From positions 1 through 32,791 of the forward strand of contig DMID01000160.1 in assembly GCA_003449195.1 (NCBI GenBank): a stretch of DNA of 32,791 nucleotides, given 5' to 3'. Positions 16,149 through 24,720 of this stretch are shown piece after piece. Positions within the stretch are counted from its first letter, which is position 1, and each line of letters starts with the position of its first letter. A model generated the notes under the pieces. That model made no database searches and had not been told where the DNA came from. It saw only the letters and a list, made by a program, of their open reading frames with translations. A program made the translations under genes and the position numbers. This stretch comes from Lysobacteraceae bacterium (lineage in GTDB: Bacteria; Pseudomonadota; Gammaproteobacteria; Xanthomonadales; Xanthomonadaceae).

Positions 16149-16172
16149 CATTGGTACGGGAAAACGTGTGGG

Positions 16173-17381
<1,209 letters not shown>

Positions 17382-17403
17382 GGGTCAAACTCCGGGAATT
17401 CGG

Positions 17404-17469
17404 GATTCGTGGACGGGATTCGGCGGGGATGGCCGGCACGCCCTGGGCGGCCGGCGGTTTCCACGAATC
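17404..17469 (-). repeat. Inverted repeat in the gap between the fusion gene and the thiolase
   Basis: GATTCGTGG at 17404-17412 and its exact reverse complement CCACGAATC at 17461-17469 bracket 48 bp. The right arm touches the stop codon of the fusion gene. The enclosed DNA holds two copies of GCCGGC that can pair inside the loop. No T-tract follows, so it looks like an mRNA stem within the operon rather than a terminator. Confidence 0.55.
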
Positions 17470-19842
17470 TCAGTTGCGCAGCGGCTTGCCCGTCTTGAGC
17501 ATGTGGACGATGCGCGCCTGGGTCTTTTCCTGCTGGGCCAGCTCGACGAAATGGCGGCGCTCAAGGTTGAGCAGCCACTCTTCATCCACCAGCGTGCCGC
17601 GGTCGACCTCGCCACCGCACAGCACGGTGGCGATGCGGGTGGCGATTTCGTAGTCGTACTCGCTGATGAAACGGCCTTCCAGCATGTTGACCAGCATCAT
17701 CTTGAAGGTGGCGATGCCGACGTCGCCGGCCACCGGGATGCGGCGGGCCGGCAGCGGCGGACGGTAGCCGCCCTCGTGCAGGGCCAGCGCCTCCTGCTTG
17801 GCGATGTACAGCGATTCGAAGGCGTTGAACACCACCTTGTCGGTCGGCCGCACCAGACCCAGCTCCTTGGCATTGACCGCCGAGTTGGACACCTTGGCCA
17901 TCGCCACGGTCTCGAAGACCTTCTTCAGCTCGGCGAACACGTCGCCGCCCGGGCCGGCCGCCTGCGCAGCGCGCACGGCGATTTCCTTCAGGCCGCCGCC
18001 TGCCGGCAGCAGGCCAACACCGGCTTCGACCAGACCTATGTAGCTCTCCAGTGCGACCACCGCCTTGGCGCTGTGCATCTGGAACTCGCAGCCACCGCCC
18101 AGTGCGAGGCCACGCACGGCGGCCACCACCGGCACCAGCGCGTACTTGATGCGCTGGCTGGTGCGCTGGAAGTTGGCCACGGTGGCCTCGAATTCGGCGA
18201 TTTTGCCCGCCTGCAAGGCTTCGACGGCGGAGGACAGGTTGGCGCCGGCGGAGAACGGCTCGTTCGGCTGCCAGATCACCACGCCCTTGAACTGCTGCTC
18301 GGCAATGCCGATGGCTTCCTGCAGGCCGTCGAGCACGTCGTCGGAGACGGTGTTCATCTTGGTCTTGAAGCTGACCACGCCGATGCCGTCGCCGTCGGTC
18401 CACAAGCGCACGCCGTCGTTCTCGTAGACGGTCTCGCCCTGGACGGGTTTTTCGCCCAGCATCGGGTCGGGGAAGCGCTGGCGCTTGTACACTGGCAAGG
18501 CCGAGCGCGGCACGAGGGCATTCTTGGTCGGGCTGTAGCTGCCGTCGGCGGCGTGCACGCCGTCACGGCCGTCCAGCACCCACGCCGGCAACGGCGCGCT
18601 GCTCATGGCCTTGCCCGCCGCAATGTCTTCGGCCACCCATTGCGCCACCTGCTTCCAGCCGGCGGCCTGCCAGGTTTCGAACGGGCCGAGCTTCCAGCCG
18701 TAGCCCCAGCGGATGGCCTGATCGACGTCGCGCGCGGTGTCGGCGATGTCGGCCAGGTGATAGGCGGTGTAGTGGAACAGGTCACGGAAGCAGGCCCACA
18801 GGAACTGCGCCTGCGGATGCTGGCTCTCACGCAACTTGGCGAACTTCTCGGCCGGGTTCTTGATCTTGAGGATCTCGATCACTTCCGGCGCGGCAACGCG
18901 GTCGGCCGGGCGGTAGTCCTGCTTGGCCAGATCCAGCACGACGATGTCCTTGCCGACCTTGCGGAAAATGCCGGCGCCGGTCTTCTGGCCCAGTGCGCCC
19001 TTGTCGATCAAGGCCTGCAACCAGGCGGGCTGGCCGAAGAACTGGTGCCACGGGTCGTCGGGCAGCAGGTCCTGCATGGTCTTGATGACGTGGGCCATCG
19101 TGTCCAGGCCGACCACGTCGGAGGTACGGTAGGTGGCCGACTTCGGCCGGCCGAGCAGGGGGCCGGTCAGCGCGTCCACTTCATCGAAGCCAAGGCCGCT
19201 CTGCTGGGTGTGGTGGATCACCGACAGGATCGAGAACACGCCGATGCGGTTGCCGATGAAGTTCGGGGTGTCCTTGGCGTACACCACGCCCTTGCCCAGG
19301 TACGTGGTCAGGAAGGATTCCAGCCCTTCCAGCACGGCCTGGTCGGTGGTCTTGGCCGGGATCAGCTCGGCCAGATGCATGTAGCGCGGCGGGTTGAAGA
19401 AATGCACGCCGCAGAAACGGTGGCGCAGCTGCTCGGGCAGCACGTCGGCCAGCTTGTTGATGCCCAGGCCGGAGGTGTTGGAGGCGAGGACCGCGTGGTC
19501 GTTCACGAACGGGGCGATCTTCCTGTACAGGTCCTGCTTCCAGTCCATCCGTTCGGCGATGGCCTCGATGATCAGGTCGCAGCCGCGCAGCTGGTCCAGG
19601 CTGCTGTCGTAATTGCCGGGGACGATGGCCTCGGCCAGCGCCTTGCTGGCCAGCGGCGCGGGGCTGAGCTTGCCGAGGTTGGCAATGGCCTTGAGCACGA
19701 TGCCGTCGGCGGGGCCTTCCTTGGCGGCAAGGTCGAACAGCACGGTATCGACGCCGGCATTGGTCAGGTGGGCGGCGATCTGCGCGCCCATCACGCCGGC
19801 ACCGAGTACGGCGGCACGACGGACGAGGAGGTTGTTGGACAT
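17470..19842 (-). CDS. 3-hydroxyacyl-CoA dehydrogenase / enoyl-CoA hydratase fusion (dehydrogenase-first, FadN-like)
   Basis: 790 residues. The NAD-binding 3-hydroxyacyl-CoA dehydrogenase domain is N-terminal: VLGAGVMGAQIAAHL at 12-26, then NTSGLGINKLA, HFFNPPRYMHL with the catalytic-region His, and KDTPNFIGNRIG. A crotonase domain lies near residues 480-690: NEPFSAGANL and the oxyanion-hole region ALGGGCEFQMH are visible. This order is opposite to E. coli FadB, which is hydratase-first, and matches Bacillus FadN-type proteins. It performs the hydration and oxidation steps of beta-oxidation and hands 3-ketoacyl-CoA to the thiolase downstream. AAAGG precedes the ATG. It lies 36 bp after the TetR gene, on the same strand, so the three genes look like one operon. 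Confidence 0.93.
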   Translation of the reverse strand: MSNNLLVRRAAVLGAGVMGAQIAAHLTNAGVDTVLFDLAAKEGPADGIVLKAIANLGKLSPAPLASKALAEAIVPGNYDSSLDQLRGCDLIIEAIAERMDWKQDLYRKIAPFVNDHAVLASNTSGLGINKLADVLPEQLRHRFCGVHFFNPPRYMHLAELIPAKTTDQAVLEGLESFLTTYLGKGVVYAKDTPNFIGNRIGVFSILSVIHHTQQSGLGFDEVDALTGPLLGRPKSATYRTSDVVGLDTMAHVIKTMQDLLPDDPWHQFFGQPAWLQALIDKGALGQKTGAGIFRKVGKDIVVLDLAKQDYRPADRVAAPEVIEILKIKNPAEKFAKLRESQHPQAQFLWACFRDLFHYTAYHLADIADTARDVDQAIRWGYGWKLGPFETWQAAGWKQVAQWVAEDIAAGKAMSSAPLPAWVLDGRDGVHAADGSYSPTKNALVPRSALPVYKRQRFPDPMLGEKPVQGETVYENDGVRLWTDGDGIGVVSFKTKMNTVSDDVLDGLQEAIGIAEQQFKGVVIWQPNEPFSAGANLSSAVEALQAGKIAEFEATVANFQRTSQRIKYALVPVVAAVRGLALGGGCEFQMHSAKAVVALESYIGLVEAGVGLLPAGGGLKEIAVRAAQAAGPGGDVFAELKKVFETVAMAKVSNSAVNAKELGLVRPTDKVVFNAFESLYIAKQEALALHEGGYRPPLPARRIPVAGDVGIATFKMMLVNMLEGRFISEYDYEIATRIATVLCGGEVDRGTLVDEEWLLNLERRHFVELAQQEKTQARIVHMLKTGKPLRN

Positions 19843-19878
19843 GTCGTAGTGGCCTTTGGCGATGAAAGGTGGAGGGGG

Positions 19879-20502
19879 TCAGGCGGCGAGGAAGCCGGCC
19901 CGTGCAAAACGGATCAGTTCGCGCGCGGCGGCAGCGCGGTGGGCGGATTCGGCGACATCGGGCGGACGCTTGATCAGGCCGAAATCGGCCATCGCATAGG
20001 TCAGCGCCCCGGCAAGGAAGTCGAGCCGCCAGTACAGCTCTTCCTTGCTCAGCTCTGGCACGCAGGCGGCGATGGATTTGCCGAATTCACGCAAGACGTG
20101 GCCGTAATGGTCGGACAGGAACTTGCGCAGCCCGTCGTTCTTTTCGGCATAGGCGCGGGCGATGACGCGCACGAATGCGCCGCCGCCATTGCGATCCTGG
20201 GCCATCGCCAACGCCGGCTCGACGAAGGCGGCCAGCAAGGCTTCAAGATCGTCCGGATGGTCGCGGCGGGCCGCTTCCAGGCGGGCCATGCGGTCGGCCG
20301 TCATTTCGTCCATGCGGCGGCGGAAGACCTCGTTGACGAGGTTTTCCTTCGAGCCGAAGTGGTAGTTGACCGCGGCGATGTTGACGTCGGCCTGGCTGGT
20401 GACCTGGCGCAGTGAGGTCCCCGCGAACCCGTGCTGGGCGAACAATTCTTCCGCCGCGCTCAGGATGCGGTCCTTGGTCGAGAAGTGGGCTGGCCGGTTC
20501 AT
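19879..20502 (-). CDS. TetR-family regulator, PsrA-like, of the beta-oxidation operon
   Basis: 207 residues. The N-terminal TetR DNA-binding domain is clear: RILSAAEELFAQHGFAGTSL, then the helix-turn-helix around 29-50 ending in AAVNYHFGSKENLV. The C-terminal two thirds form an all-helical ligand domain with AFVRVIARAYAE and YWRLDFLAGAL, like the PsrA/CerR group. PsrA of Pseudomonas represses beta-oxidation genes and itself and is released by long-chain fatty acids. The upstream frame is longer but only this ATG starts at the homology. A PsrA-type palindrome lies 12 bp upstream of the ATG, and the fad genes follow. Autoregulation together with control of the fad genes is inferred. Confidence 0.88.
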   Translation of the reverse strand: MNRPAHFSTKDRILSAAEELFAQHGFAGTSLRQVTSQADVNIAAVNYHFGSKENLVNEVFRRRMDEMTADRMARLEAARRDHPDDLEALLAAFVEPALAMAQDRNGGGAFVRVIARAYAEKNDGLRKFLSDHYGHVLREFGKSIAACVPELSKEELYWRLDFLAGALTYAMADFGLIKRPPDVAESAHRAAAARELIRFARAGFLAA

Positions 20503-20513
20503 CTGGGCATCAT

Positions 20514-20534
20514 TCAAACGATTGTTTGATGTTA
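20514..20534 (-). promoter_or_regulatory. Perfect palindromic operator over the tetR promoter (PsrA-type box)
   Basis: TCAAAC-GATT-GTTTGA (20514-20529) is a perfect 6+4+6 palindrome matching the published PsrA pattern [C/G]AAAC-N2-4-GTTTG. On the minus strand a TAACAT -10-like hexamer occupies 20534-20529 and overlaps its end, so a start near 20522 would fall inside the box. A bound regulator would block the promoter. The -35 side is weak. Confidence 0.7.
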
Positions 20535-20606
20535 GCGCGCCTCGACGTCGTTTTGCATGTTGCGACGCAACACGCGGCATCCGGTGCATTTCCCGCAGGG
20601 GCGGGC

Positions 20607-20612
20607 TAGAAT
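20607..20612 (+). promoter_or_regulatory. Putative -10 element of ndk
   Basis: TAGAAT (5 of 6 to TATAAT), preceded by GGGC, lies 93 bp before the ndk ATG. No clear -35 is visible. If used, the RNA would start near 20619, and an intrinsic terminator would lie within its first 40 nt. Confidence 0.45.
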
Positions 20613-20630
20613 ACGCAACCAAACCTTTCC

Positions 20631-20658
20631 AGCCCGCGTCCAGGCGCGGGCTTTTTTT
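20631..20658 (+). terminator. Intrinsic terminator within the ndk leader (attenuator candidate)
   Basis: AGCCCGCG, a 6-nt loop and CGCGGGCT form a perfect 8-bp stem followed by seven T. It faces ndk, 47 bp before the ATG, although no plus-strand gene lies upstream (tetR runs away). The left arm can instead pair with GCGGGCT at 20601-20607, which in turn can pair with CCCGC at 20592-20596. Confidence 0.85.
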
Positions 20659-20704
20659 CATGCTAATGTCGGGCGGACATGCCCGCACCAACGGAGAAAT
20701 CCCC

Positions 20705-21130
20705 ATGGCGCTGGAGCGCACCCTGTCCATCATCAAGCCCGATGCCGTCGCCAAGAACGTCATCGGCGAAATCTATTCCCGCTTCGAGAAGGCCGGCCTG
20801 AAGATCGTGGCCGCCAAGCAGAAGCAGCTCTCGCGCGCCGAAGCCGAAGGCTTCTATGCCGTGCACCGCGAGCGTCCGTTTTTCAACGCGCTGGTGGAGT
20901 TCATGATTTCCGGCCCGGTGCAGATCCAGGTGCTGGAAGGCGAGGGCGCGATCCTGAAGAACCGCGACCTGATGGGCGCCACCAACCCGAAGGACGCCGC
21001 GCCGGGCACGATCCGCGCCGACTTTGCCGACAGCATCGACGCCAATGCCGTGCACGGTTCCGATGCTGCGGACACCGCCGCCGTCGAGATCGCGTATTTC
21101 TTCGCGGCCACCGAAATCACCTCGCGCTGA
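20705..21130 (+). CDS. ndk: Nucleoside diphosphate kinase
   Basis: 141 residues (E. coli 143). It transfers the gamma-phosphate from ATP to other nucleoside diphosphates through a phospho-histidine. ERTLSIIKPDAV at the N-terminus, the Kpn-loop region GPVQIQVLEGEGAI, and the active-site block NAVHGSDA with H117 are all present. GGAGA lies 8 nt before the ATG at 20705; the longer upstream frame is spurious. It heads a run of plus-strand genes, with rlmN only 9 bp downstream. A terminator-like hairpin interrupts its leader. Confidence 0.97.
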   Translation: MALERTLSIIKPDAVAKNVIGEIYSRFEKAGLKIVAAKQKQLSRAEAEGFYAVHRERPFFNALVEFMISGPVQIQVLEGEGAILKNRDLMGATNPKDAAPGTIRADFADSIDANAVHGSDAADTAAVEIAYFFAATEITSR

Positions 21131-21139
21131 GGTCATGAC

Positions 21140-22354
21140 GTGAACGAGATCGTGCAGGTTCCCGCTTCGCAGCCCACCGGCGACACCGTCGCCGCTGCCG
21201 CCGTGCGCCAGCAGAACCTGCTCGACCTCGATCGCGCCGGGTTGGAGCGCTTCTTCGAGGAGGTTCTCGGAGAAAAGCGCTACCGTGCCCATCAGGTGAT
21301 GAAGTGGATCCATCACCGTTACGTCACCGATTTCGAGCAGATGACGGATCTGGGCAAGGCGCTGCGCGCCAAGCTGCAGCAGCATGCCGAGGTCGTCGTG
21401 CCGAACGTGGTGTTCGACAAGCCCTCCGCCGACGGCACCCACAAGTGGTTGCTGGCCATGGGCGCGGACGGCAAGAACGCCATCGAAACCGTCTACATCC
21501 CGGACAAGACCCGCGGCACGCTGTGCGTGTCCTCGCAGGTCGGTTGCGGGTTGAATTGCACTTTCTGCTCCACCGCCACCCAGGGCTTCAACCGCAACCT
21601 GACCACGGCCGAGATCATCGGCCAGGTGTGGGTTGCCGCGCGTCATCTGGGCAACGTGCCGCACCAGATGCGCCGTCTCACCAACGTGGTGATGATGGGC
21701 ATGGGCGAACCGTTGATGAATTTCGACAACGTCGTGCGCGCGATGAGCATCATGCGCGACGACCTGGGCTACGGGCTGGCCAACAAGCGGGTGACGCTTT
21801 CCACCTCCGGGCTCGTGCCGATGATCGACCGGCTGTCCGCCGAGAGCGACGTGTCGCTGGCCGTATCGCTGCATGCGCCGAACGATGCCTTGCGCGAGAC
21901 CTTGGTGCCGCTCAACAGGAAGTACCCGATCGCCGAACTGATGGCCGCTTGTGCGCGTTACCTGCGTGCAAACCCGCGGCGCGATTCGGTGACGTTCGAA
22001 TACACCTTGATGAAGGGCATCAACGACCAGCCCGAACACGCCCGTCAGCTGGCCAAGCTGATGCGCCAGTTCGACAACGCGGTGCAGGCGCGCGATTCGG
22101 GCAAGGTCAATCTGATTCCCTTCAACCCGTTCCCGGGTACCCGCTACGAGCGTTCGGACGAGTCGCACATCCGGAATTTCCAGACGATCCTGCTCGAAGC
22201 CGGCGTGCTGACGATGGTCCGCCGTACCCGTGGCGACGACATCGATGCCGCCTGCGGCCAGCTCAAGGGGCAGGTGATGGATCGGACCCGCCGGCAGGCC
22301 GAATTTCTCCGCCATCTGGACCAGCAGCAGGCGCGTGGCGATGAGGCTGCGTGA
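21140..22354 (+). CDS. rlmN: Dual-specificity 23S rRNA/tRNA adenine-C2 methyltransferase
   Basis: 404 residues of the radical-SAM RlmN/Cfr family. It methylates A2503 of 23S rRNA and A37 of some tRNAs. The cluster motif is C136-x3-C140-x2-C143 (CGLNCTFC). C129 in GTLCVSSQVG matches the E. coli C118 position, and C372 in DIDAACGQLKGQ is the methyl-carrying Cys. MMGMGEPLMNFDNV and SLHAPNDALR are family hallmarks. The start is GTG at 21140, nine bp after ndk. The extra residues at the N-terminus relative to E. coli (384) are an Ala/Gln-rich lead. Its end overlaps pilF by 14 bp. Confidence 0.96.
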   Translation: MNEIVQVPASQPTGDTVAAAAVRQQNLLDLDRAGLERFFEEVLGEKRYRAHQVMKWIHHRYVTDFEQMTDLGKALRAKLQQHAEVVVPNVVFDKPSADGTHKWLLAMGADGKNAIETVYIPDKTRGTLCVSSQVGCGLNCTFCSTATQGFNRNLTTAEIIGQVWVAARHLGNVPHQMRRLTNVVMMGMGEPLMNFDNVVRAMSIMRDDLGYGLANKRVTLSTSGLVPMIDRLSAESDVSLAVSLHAPNDALRETLVPLNRKYPIAELMAACARYLRANPRRDSVTFEYTLMKGINDQPEHARQLAKLMRQFDNAVQARDSGKVNLIPFNPFPGTRYERSDESHIRNFQTILLEAGVLTMVRRTRGDDIDAACGQLKGQVMDRTRRQAEFLRHLDQQQARGDEAA

Positions 22355-23159
22355 TTCGCTGCCGTTGGCCTGCGTGGCACTTTGCCTGCTGACGGCCGGC
22401 TGCAGTCGCCTGACATTCGTGAAGCCGTCGATGGAGCGCGGGAAGTCGCGCGAAGTCGCACCCAAGTACGACATCCGCGACGACAAGCAAGCGCGCGAGC
22501 GGCTGGCGGCGCGCGACCAGTTGACCCTTGCCGCGGACAGTTTGCAGGCTGGCCGGGTCGACGATGCCGAAAAGCAGGTGCGCAAGGCGCTTTCGCTGGG
22601 CGGAGACCAGGCCGAGGCGAACACGATGCTGGCGTTGATCGCAACCCGCAAAGGTGACGCACGTGCCGCCGGGGACTATTTCGAGCGTGCGGCCCGCCAA
22701 TCCGGTGGACGTGGTGCCGAGGCGAACAATTACGGGGCATGGTTGTGCGGCAATGGCCGCGAGGCCGAGGCGCAGCCCTGGTTCGATCGCGCGCTTGCCG
22801 ATGCGGATTACCTCACTCCGGCAACGGCATTGGCAAATGCGGCCAGCTGCGCTTTCCGGATCGGGCAGTACGGGCATGTGGATGGGGAATTGCGGAAGGC
22901 CTTGTTGCTCGATCCGGACAATGCAGTCGCACTGGAAACGATGGCGGCCAACCAATATCGTCTCGGCCAGTATTTCGATGCGCGTGCCTTCGTCGAGCGT
23001 CGGCTTGCGGCTGCGCCGGCCACCGCATCCGTGTTACAACTTGCGATGCAGATCGAATCAGGGTTGGGCGACATGGCTGCTGCCCGCCGTTACTCCCAGC
23101 GGCTGCAAACGGAATTTCCTCCGGCCGCAAATGCCAATCCCGGGGCGGGCAAGCAGTGA
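22341..23159 (+). CDS. pilF: Type IV pilus biogenesis lipoprotein PilF/PilW (TPR)
   Basis: 272 residues. A lipoprotein signal ends in LLTAGC with C21 as the acylation site. The rest is a series of TPR helices (about 50-260), starting ARDQLTLAADSLQAG. In Pseudomonas, PilF is the outer-membrane pilotin that places the PilQ secretin, and its gene lies between rlmN and rodZ, as here. An in-frame GTG two codons earlier is an alternative start. The ATG lies inside the rlmN end, and the stop overlaps the rodZ GTG as GTGA, so translation is probably coupled on both sides. The assignment rests on lipobox, TPRs and order. Confidence 0.87.
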   Translation: MRLRDSLPLACVALCLLTAGCSRLTFVKPSMERGKSREVAPKYDIRDDKQARERLAARDQLTLAADSLQAGRVDDAEKQVRKALSLGGDQAEANTMLALIATRKGDARAAGDYFERAARQSGGRGAEANNYGAWLCGNGREAEAQPWFDRALADADYLTPATALANAASCAFRIGQYGHVDGELRKALLLDPDNAVALETMAANQYRLGQYFDARAFVERRLAAAPATASVLQLAMQIESGLGDMAAARRYSQRLQTEFPPAANANPGAGKQ

Positions 23160-24013
23160 GTGACGTTGCAAATCAGGCCGCGACATCGGCCGACAATGGT
23201 GGTTGCGGACTTCACCTGAAGGATGCACGCGAAAAGGCCGGCATGAGCCTCGCCGATGCGGCGAGCACGCTGAAAGTGCCGATGCATGTGGTCGAGGCCA
23301 TCGAGTCCGAGCGTTGGGATTTGCTCGGTGCGCCGGTTTATGCGCGTGGCCTGATCCGCAGTTATGCGCGCTTGCTGGGGGTCGACCTGCAGCCATTGAT
23401 GGCGCAGGCGCATGTGGCCCGCATCGAACCGGTGGAACTGGTCAGCCATACGCATACGCCGCGGTACAAGCTGTGGTTCGAAGGCATCGCGCGCCGGCTT
23501 GTGTATGTCGCCGTCACGGCCATGGTGGCCGTGCCGACGTGGTACTGGATGCGCTCGTCGGCGCCATTGGCGTCCACCACGACGGCATCGCTGGATGCGA
23601 TCCCTGCGCAGCCCCTCGGCACGGTGCCGGTTGCGGACAAGCCGATTGATGCGGCGTCGCGCGCTTCGGGTTCGGTGCCGGCTCCGCATGATCAGGCTGC
23701 GGTGCCGTATGTGGCCTCGTTGGCGGTGGTGCCCAAGCCGGCCGATGTGGCGGCGTTGCTGCTGCGTTTCACCGGCGACAGCTGGTTCCGCGTGCTCGGG
23801 CCGGAAGGTCAGGTCGTGGATCAGGGGCTGCTGCATGCGGGAGAAGAACGCGCGTTCGGTCCCGGTCAGGCCGCCAAGGTGATGCTTGGCAATGCCAGCG
23901 CGGTCGAGGTTCAGCAGAGAGGCGCTACGCTGGATCTTGCACCTTATCGCAAGGCCAACGTGGCCCGCTTTACGGTATCCTCCGACGGCTCCGTGGTTCC
24001 CGCGTCCGACTAG
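23156..24013 (+). CDS. rodZ: Cytoskeleton protein RodZ (helix-turn-helix, one membrane helix, DUF4115)
   Basis: 285 residues (E. coli 337). An N-terminal Xre-like helix-turn-helix (about 18-88; LKDAREKAGMSLADAA and YARGLIRSYARLLGVD) that binds MreB in the cytoplasm is followed by a basic patch. A single membrane helix spans about 114-131 and a low-complexity Ala/Pro/Ser linker extends to about 195. The C-terminal periplasmic DUF4115 beta domain carries LLLRFTGDSWFRV and DQGLLHAGEERAF. It links the cell-shape machinery across the inner membrane. The GTG start overlaps the pilF stop; an open frame continues further upstream but inside pilF. The shorter linker explains the smaller size. Confidence 0.9.
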   Translation: MSDVANQAATSADNGGCGLHLKDAREKAGMSLADAASTLKVPMHVVEAIESERWDLLGAPVYARGLIRSYARLLGVDLQPLMAQAHVARIEPVELVSHTHTPRYKLWFEGIARRLVYVAVTAMVAVPTWYWMRSSAPLASTTTASLDAIPAQPLGTVPVADKPIDAASRASGSVPAPHDQAAVPYVASLAVVPKPADVAALLLRFTGDSWFRVLGPEGQVVDQGLLHAGEERAFGPGQAAKVMLGNASAVEVQQRGATLDLAPYRKANVARFTVSSDGSVVPASD

Positions 24014-24020
24014 GCAATGG

Positions 24021-24077
24021 TCCGGGCGGCATCCCGGAAACCGGTATCCCAACATCAAGGCCCCGCGCGGACGGGGC
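24021..24077 (+). promoter_or_regulatory. Two small hairpins in the rodZ-yfgM gap
   Basis: TCCGGG and CCCGGA (24021-24026 and 24033-24038) and GCCCCG and CGGGGC (24060-24065 and 24072-24077) are perfect 6-bp inverted repeats. The second right arm runs into the purine-rich GGCGAGAG ahead of the yfgM ATG and may modulate ribosome access. Neither has a T-tract. Confidence 0.35.
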
Positions 24078-24087
24078 GAGAGTACGC

Positions 24088-24720
24088 ATGGCAATCGACG
24101 ATCTGCTTGACGAGCACGAACAGGGCGAACGCGTTCGCTCCTGGCTGAGGAAGAACGGCGCGGTAATGGCGGGAGGCGTTGCGCTGGGCGTGGCCGTCAT
24201 CGTCGGCTGGCAATGGTGGAATGCACGCCAGAGCACCGCCCAGACCGCCGCCAACACGCGATATGCCGCTTTCGTGACCGACCTCCAGGCGGGCAAGTCC
24301 GACAAGGCCAAGGCCGAAGTCGCCGGGCTCAAGGACAGCGTGGTCTACGACGAGTTGGCCGCATTGCGGCTGGCAAAGGCGCAGAGCGAGGCAGGCAAGG
24401 CCGACGATGCCATCGCCACCTTGCGCGGCGTCCCCAGGGATTCGCGCCTGCGTCATCTGGTCGATATCCGTCTTGCCAAGTTGCTGATCGAGGCCGGCAA
24501 GGCCGCCGATGCCCTGGCCTTGGTGGACAAGGCCGACGACAGCACGGCGCTGGAAGTCAAGGGCGACGCGCTGGCGGCGCTCGGCCGCAAGGATCAGGCA
24601 CGGGCCGCTTACGACAAGGCATTGGTGAGCCTGGACGTGGCAGCGCCGGAGCGGCGTCTGGTCGAACTGAAACTCACTGATGTGGGCGGCACGGTGGCCA
24701 AGCCCGCGGAGCCTATCTGA
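24088..24720 (+). CDS. yfgM: YfgM-like ancillary SecYEG translocon subunit (TPR-like)
   Basis: 210 residues (E. coli YfgM 206). The family signature begins the protein: IDDLLDEHEQGERVRSWLRKN, then one membrane helix (about 25-45, ending WQWWNARQ). A periplasmic TPR-like domain follows with LKDSVVYDELAALRLAKAQ and LEVKGDALAALGRKDQARAAY. In E. coli it associates with SecYEG and PpiD and helps hand over exported proteins. The ATG is preceded by GGCGAGAG. It stands directly upstream of bamB, sharing one base (TGATG), the same order as in E. coli and Pseudomonas. Both products concern protein traffic to the envelope. Confidence 0.9.
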   Translation: MAIDDLLDEHEQGERVRSWLRKNGAVMAGGVALGVAVIVGWQWWNARQSTAQTAANTRYAAFVTDLQAGKSDKAKAEVAGLKDSVVYDELAALRLAKAQSEAGKADDAIATLRGVPRDSRLRHLVDIRLAKLLIEAGKAADALALVDKADDSTALEVKGDALAALGRKDQARAAYDKALVSLDVAAPERRLVELKLTDVGGTVAKPAEPI

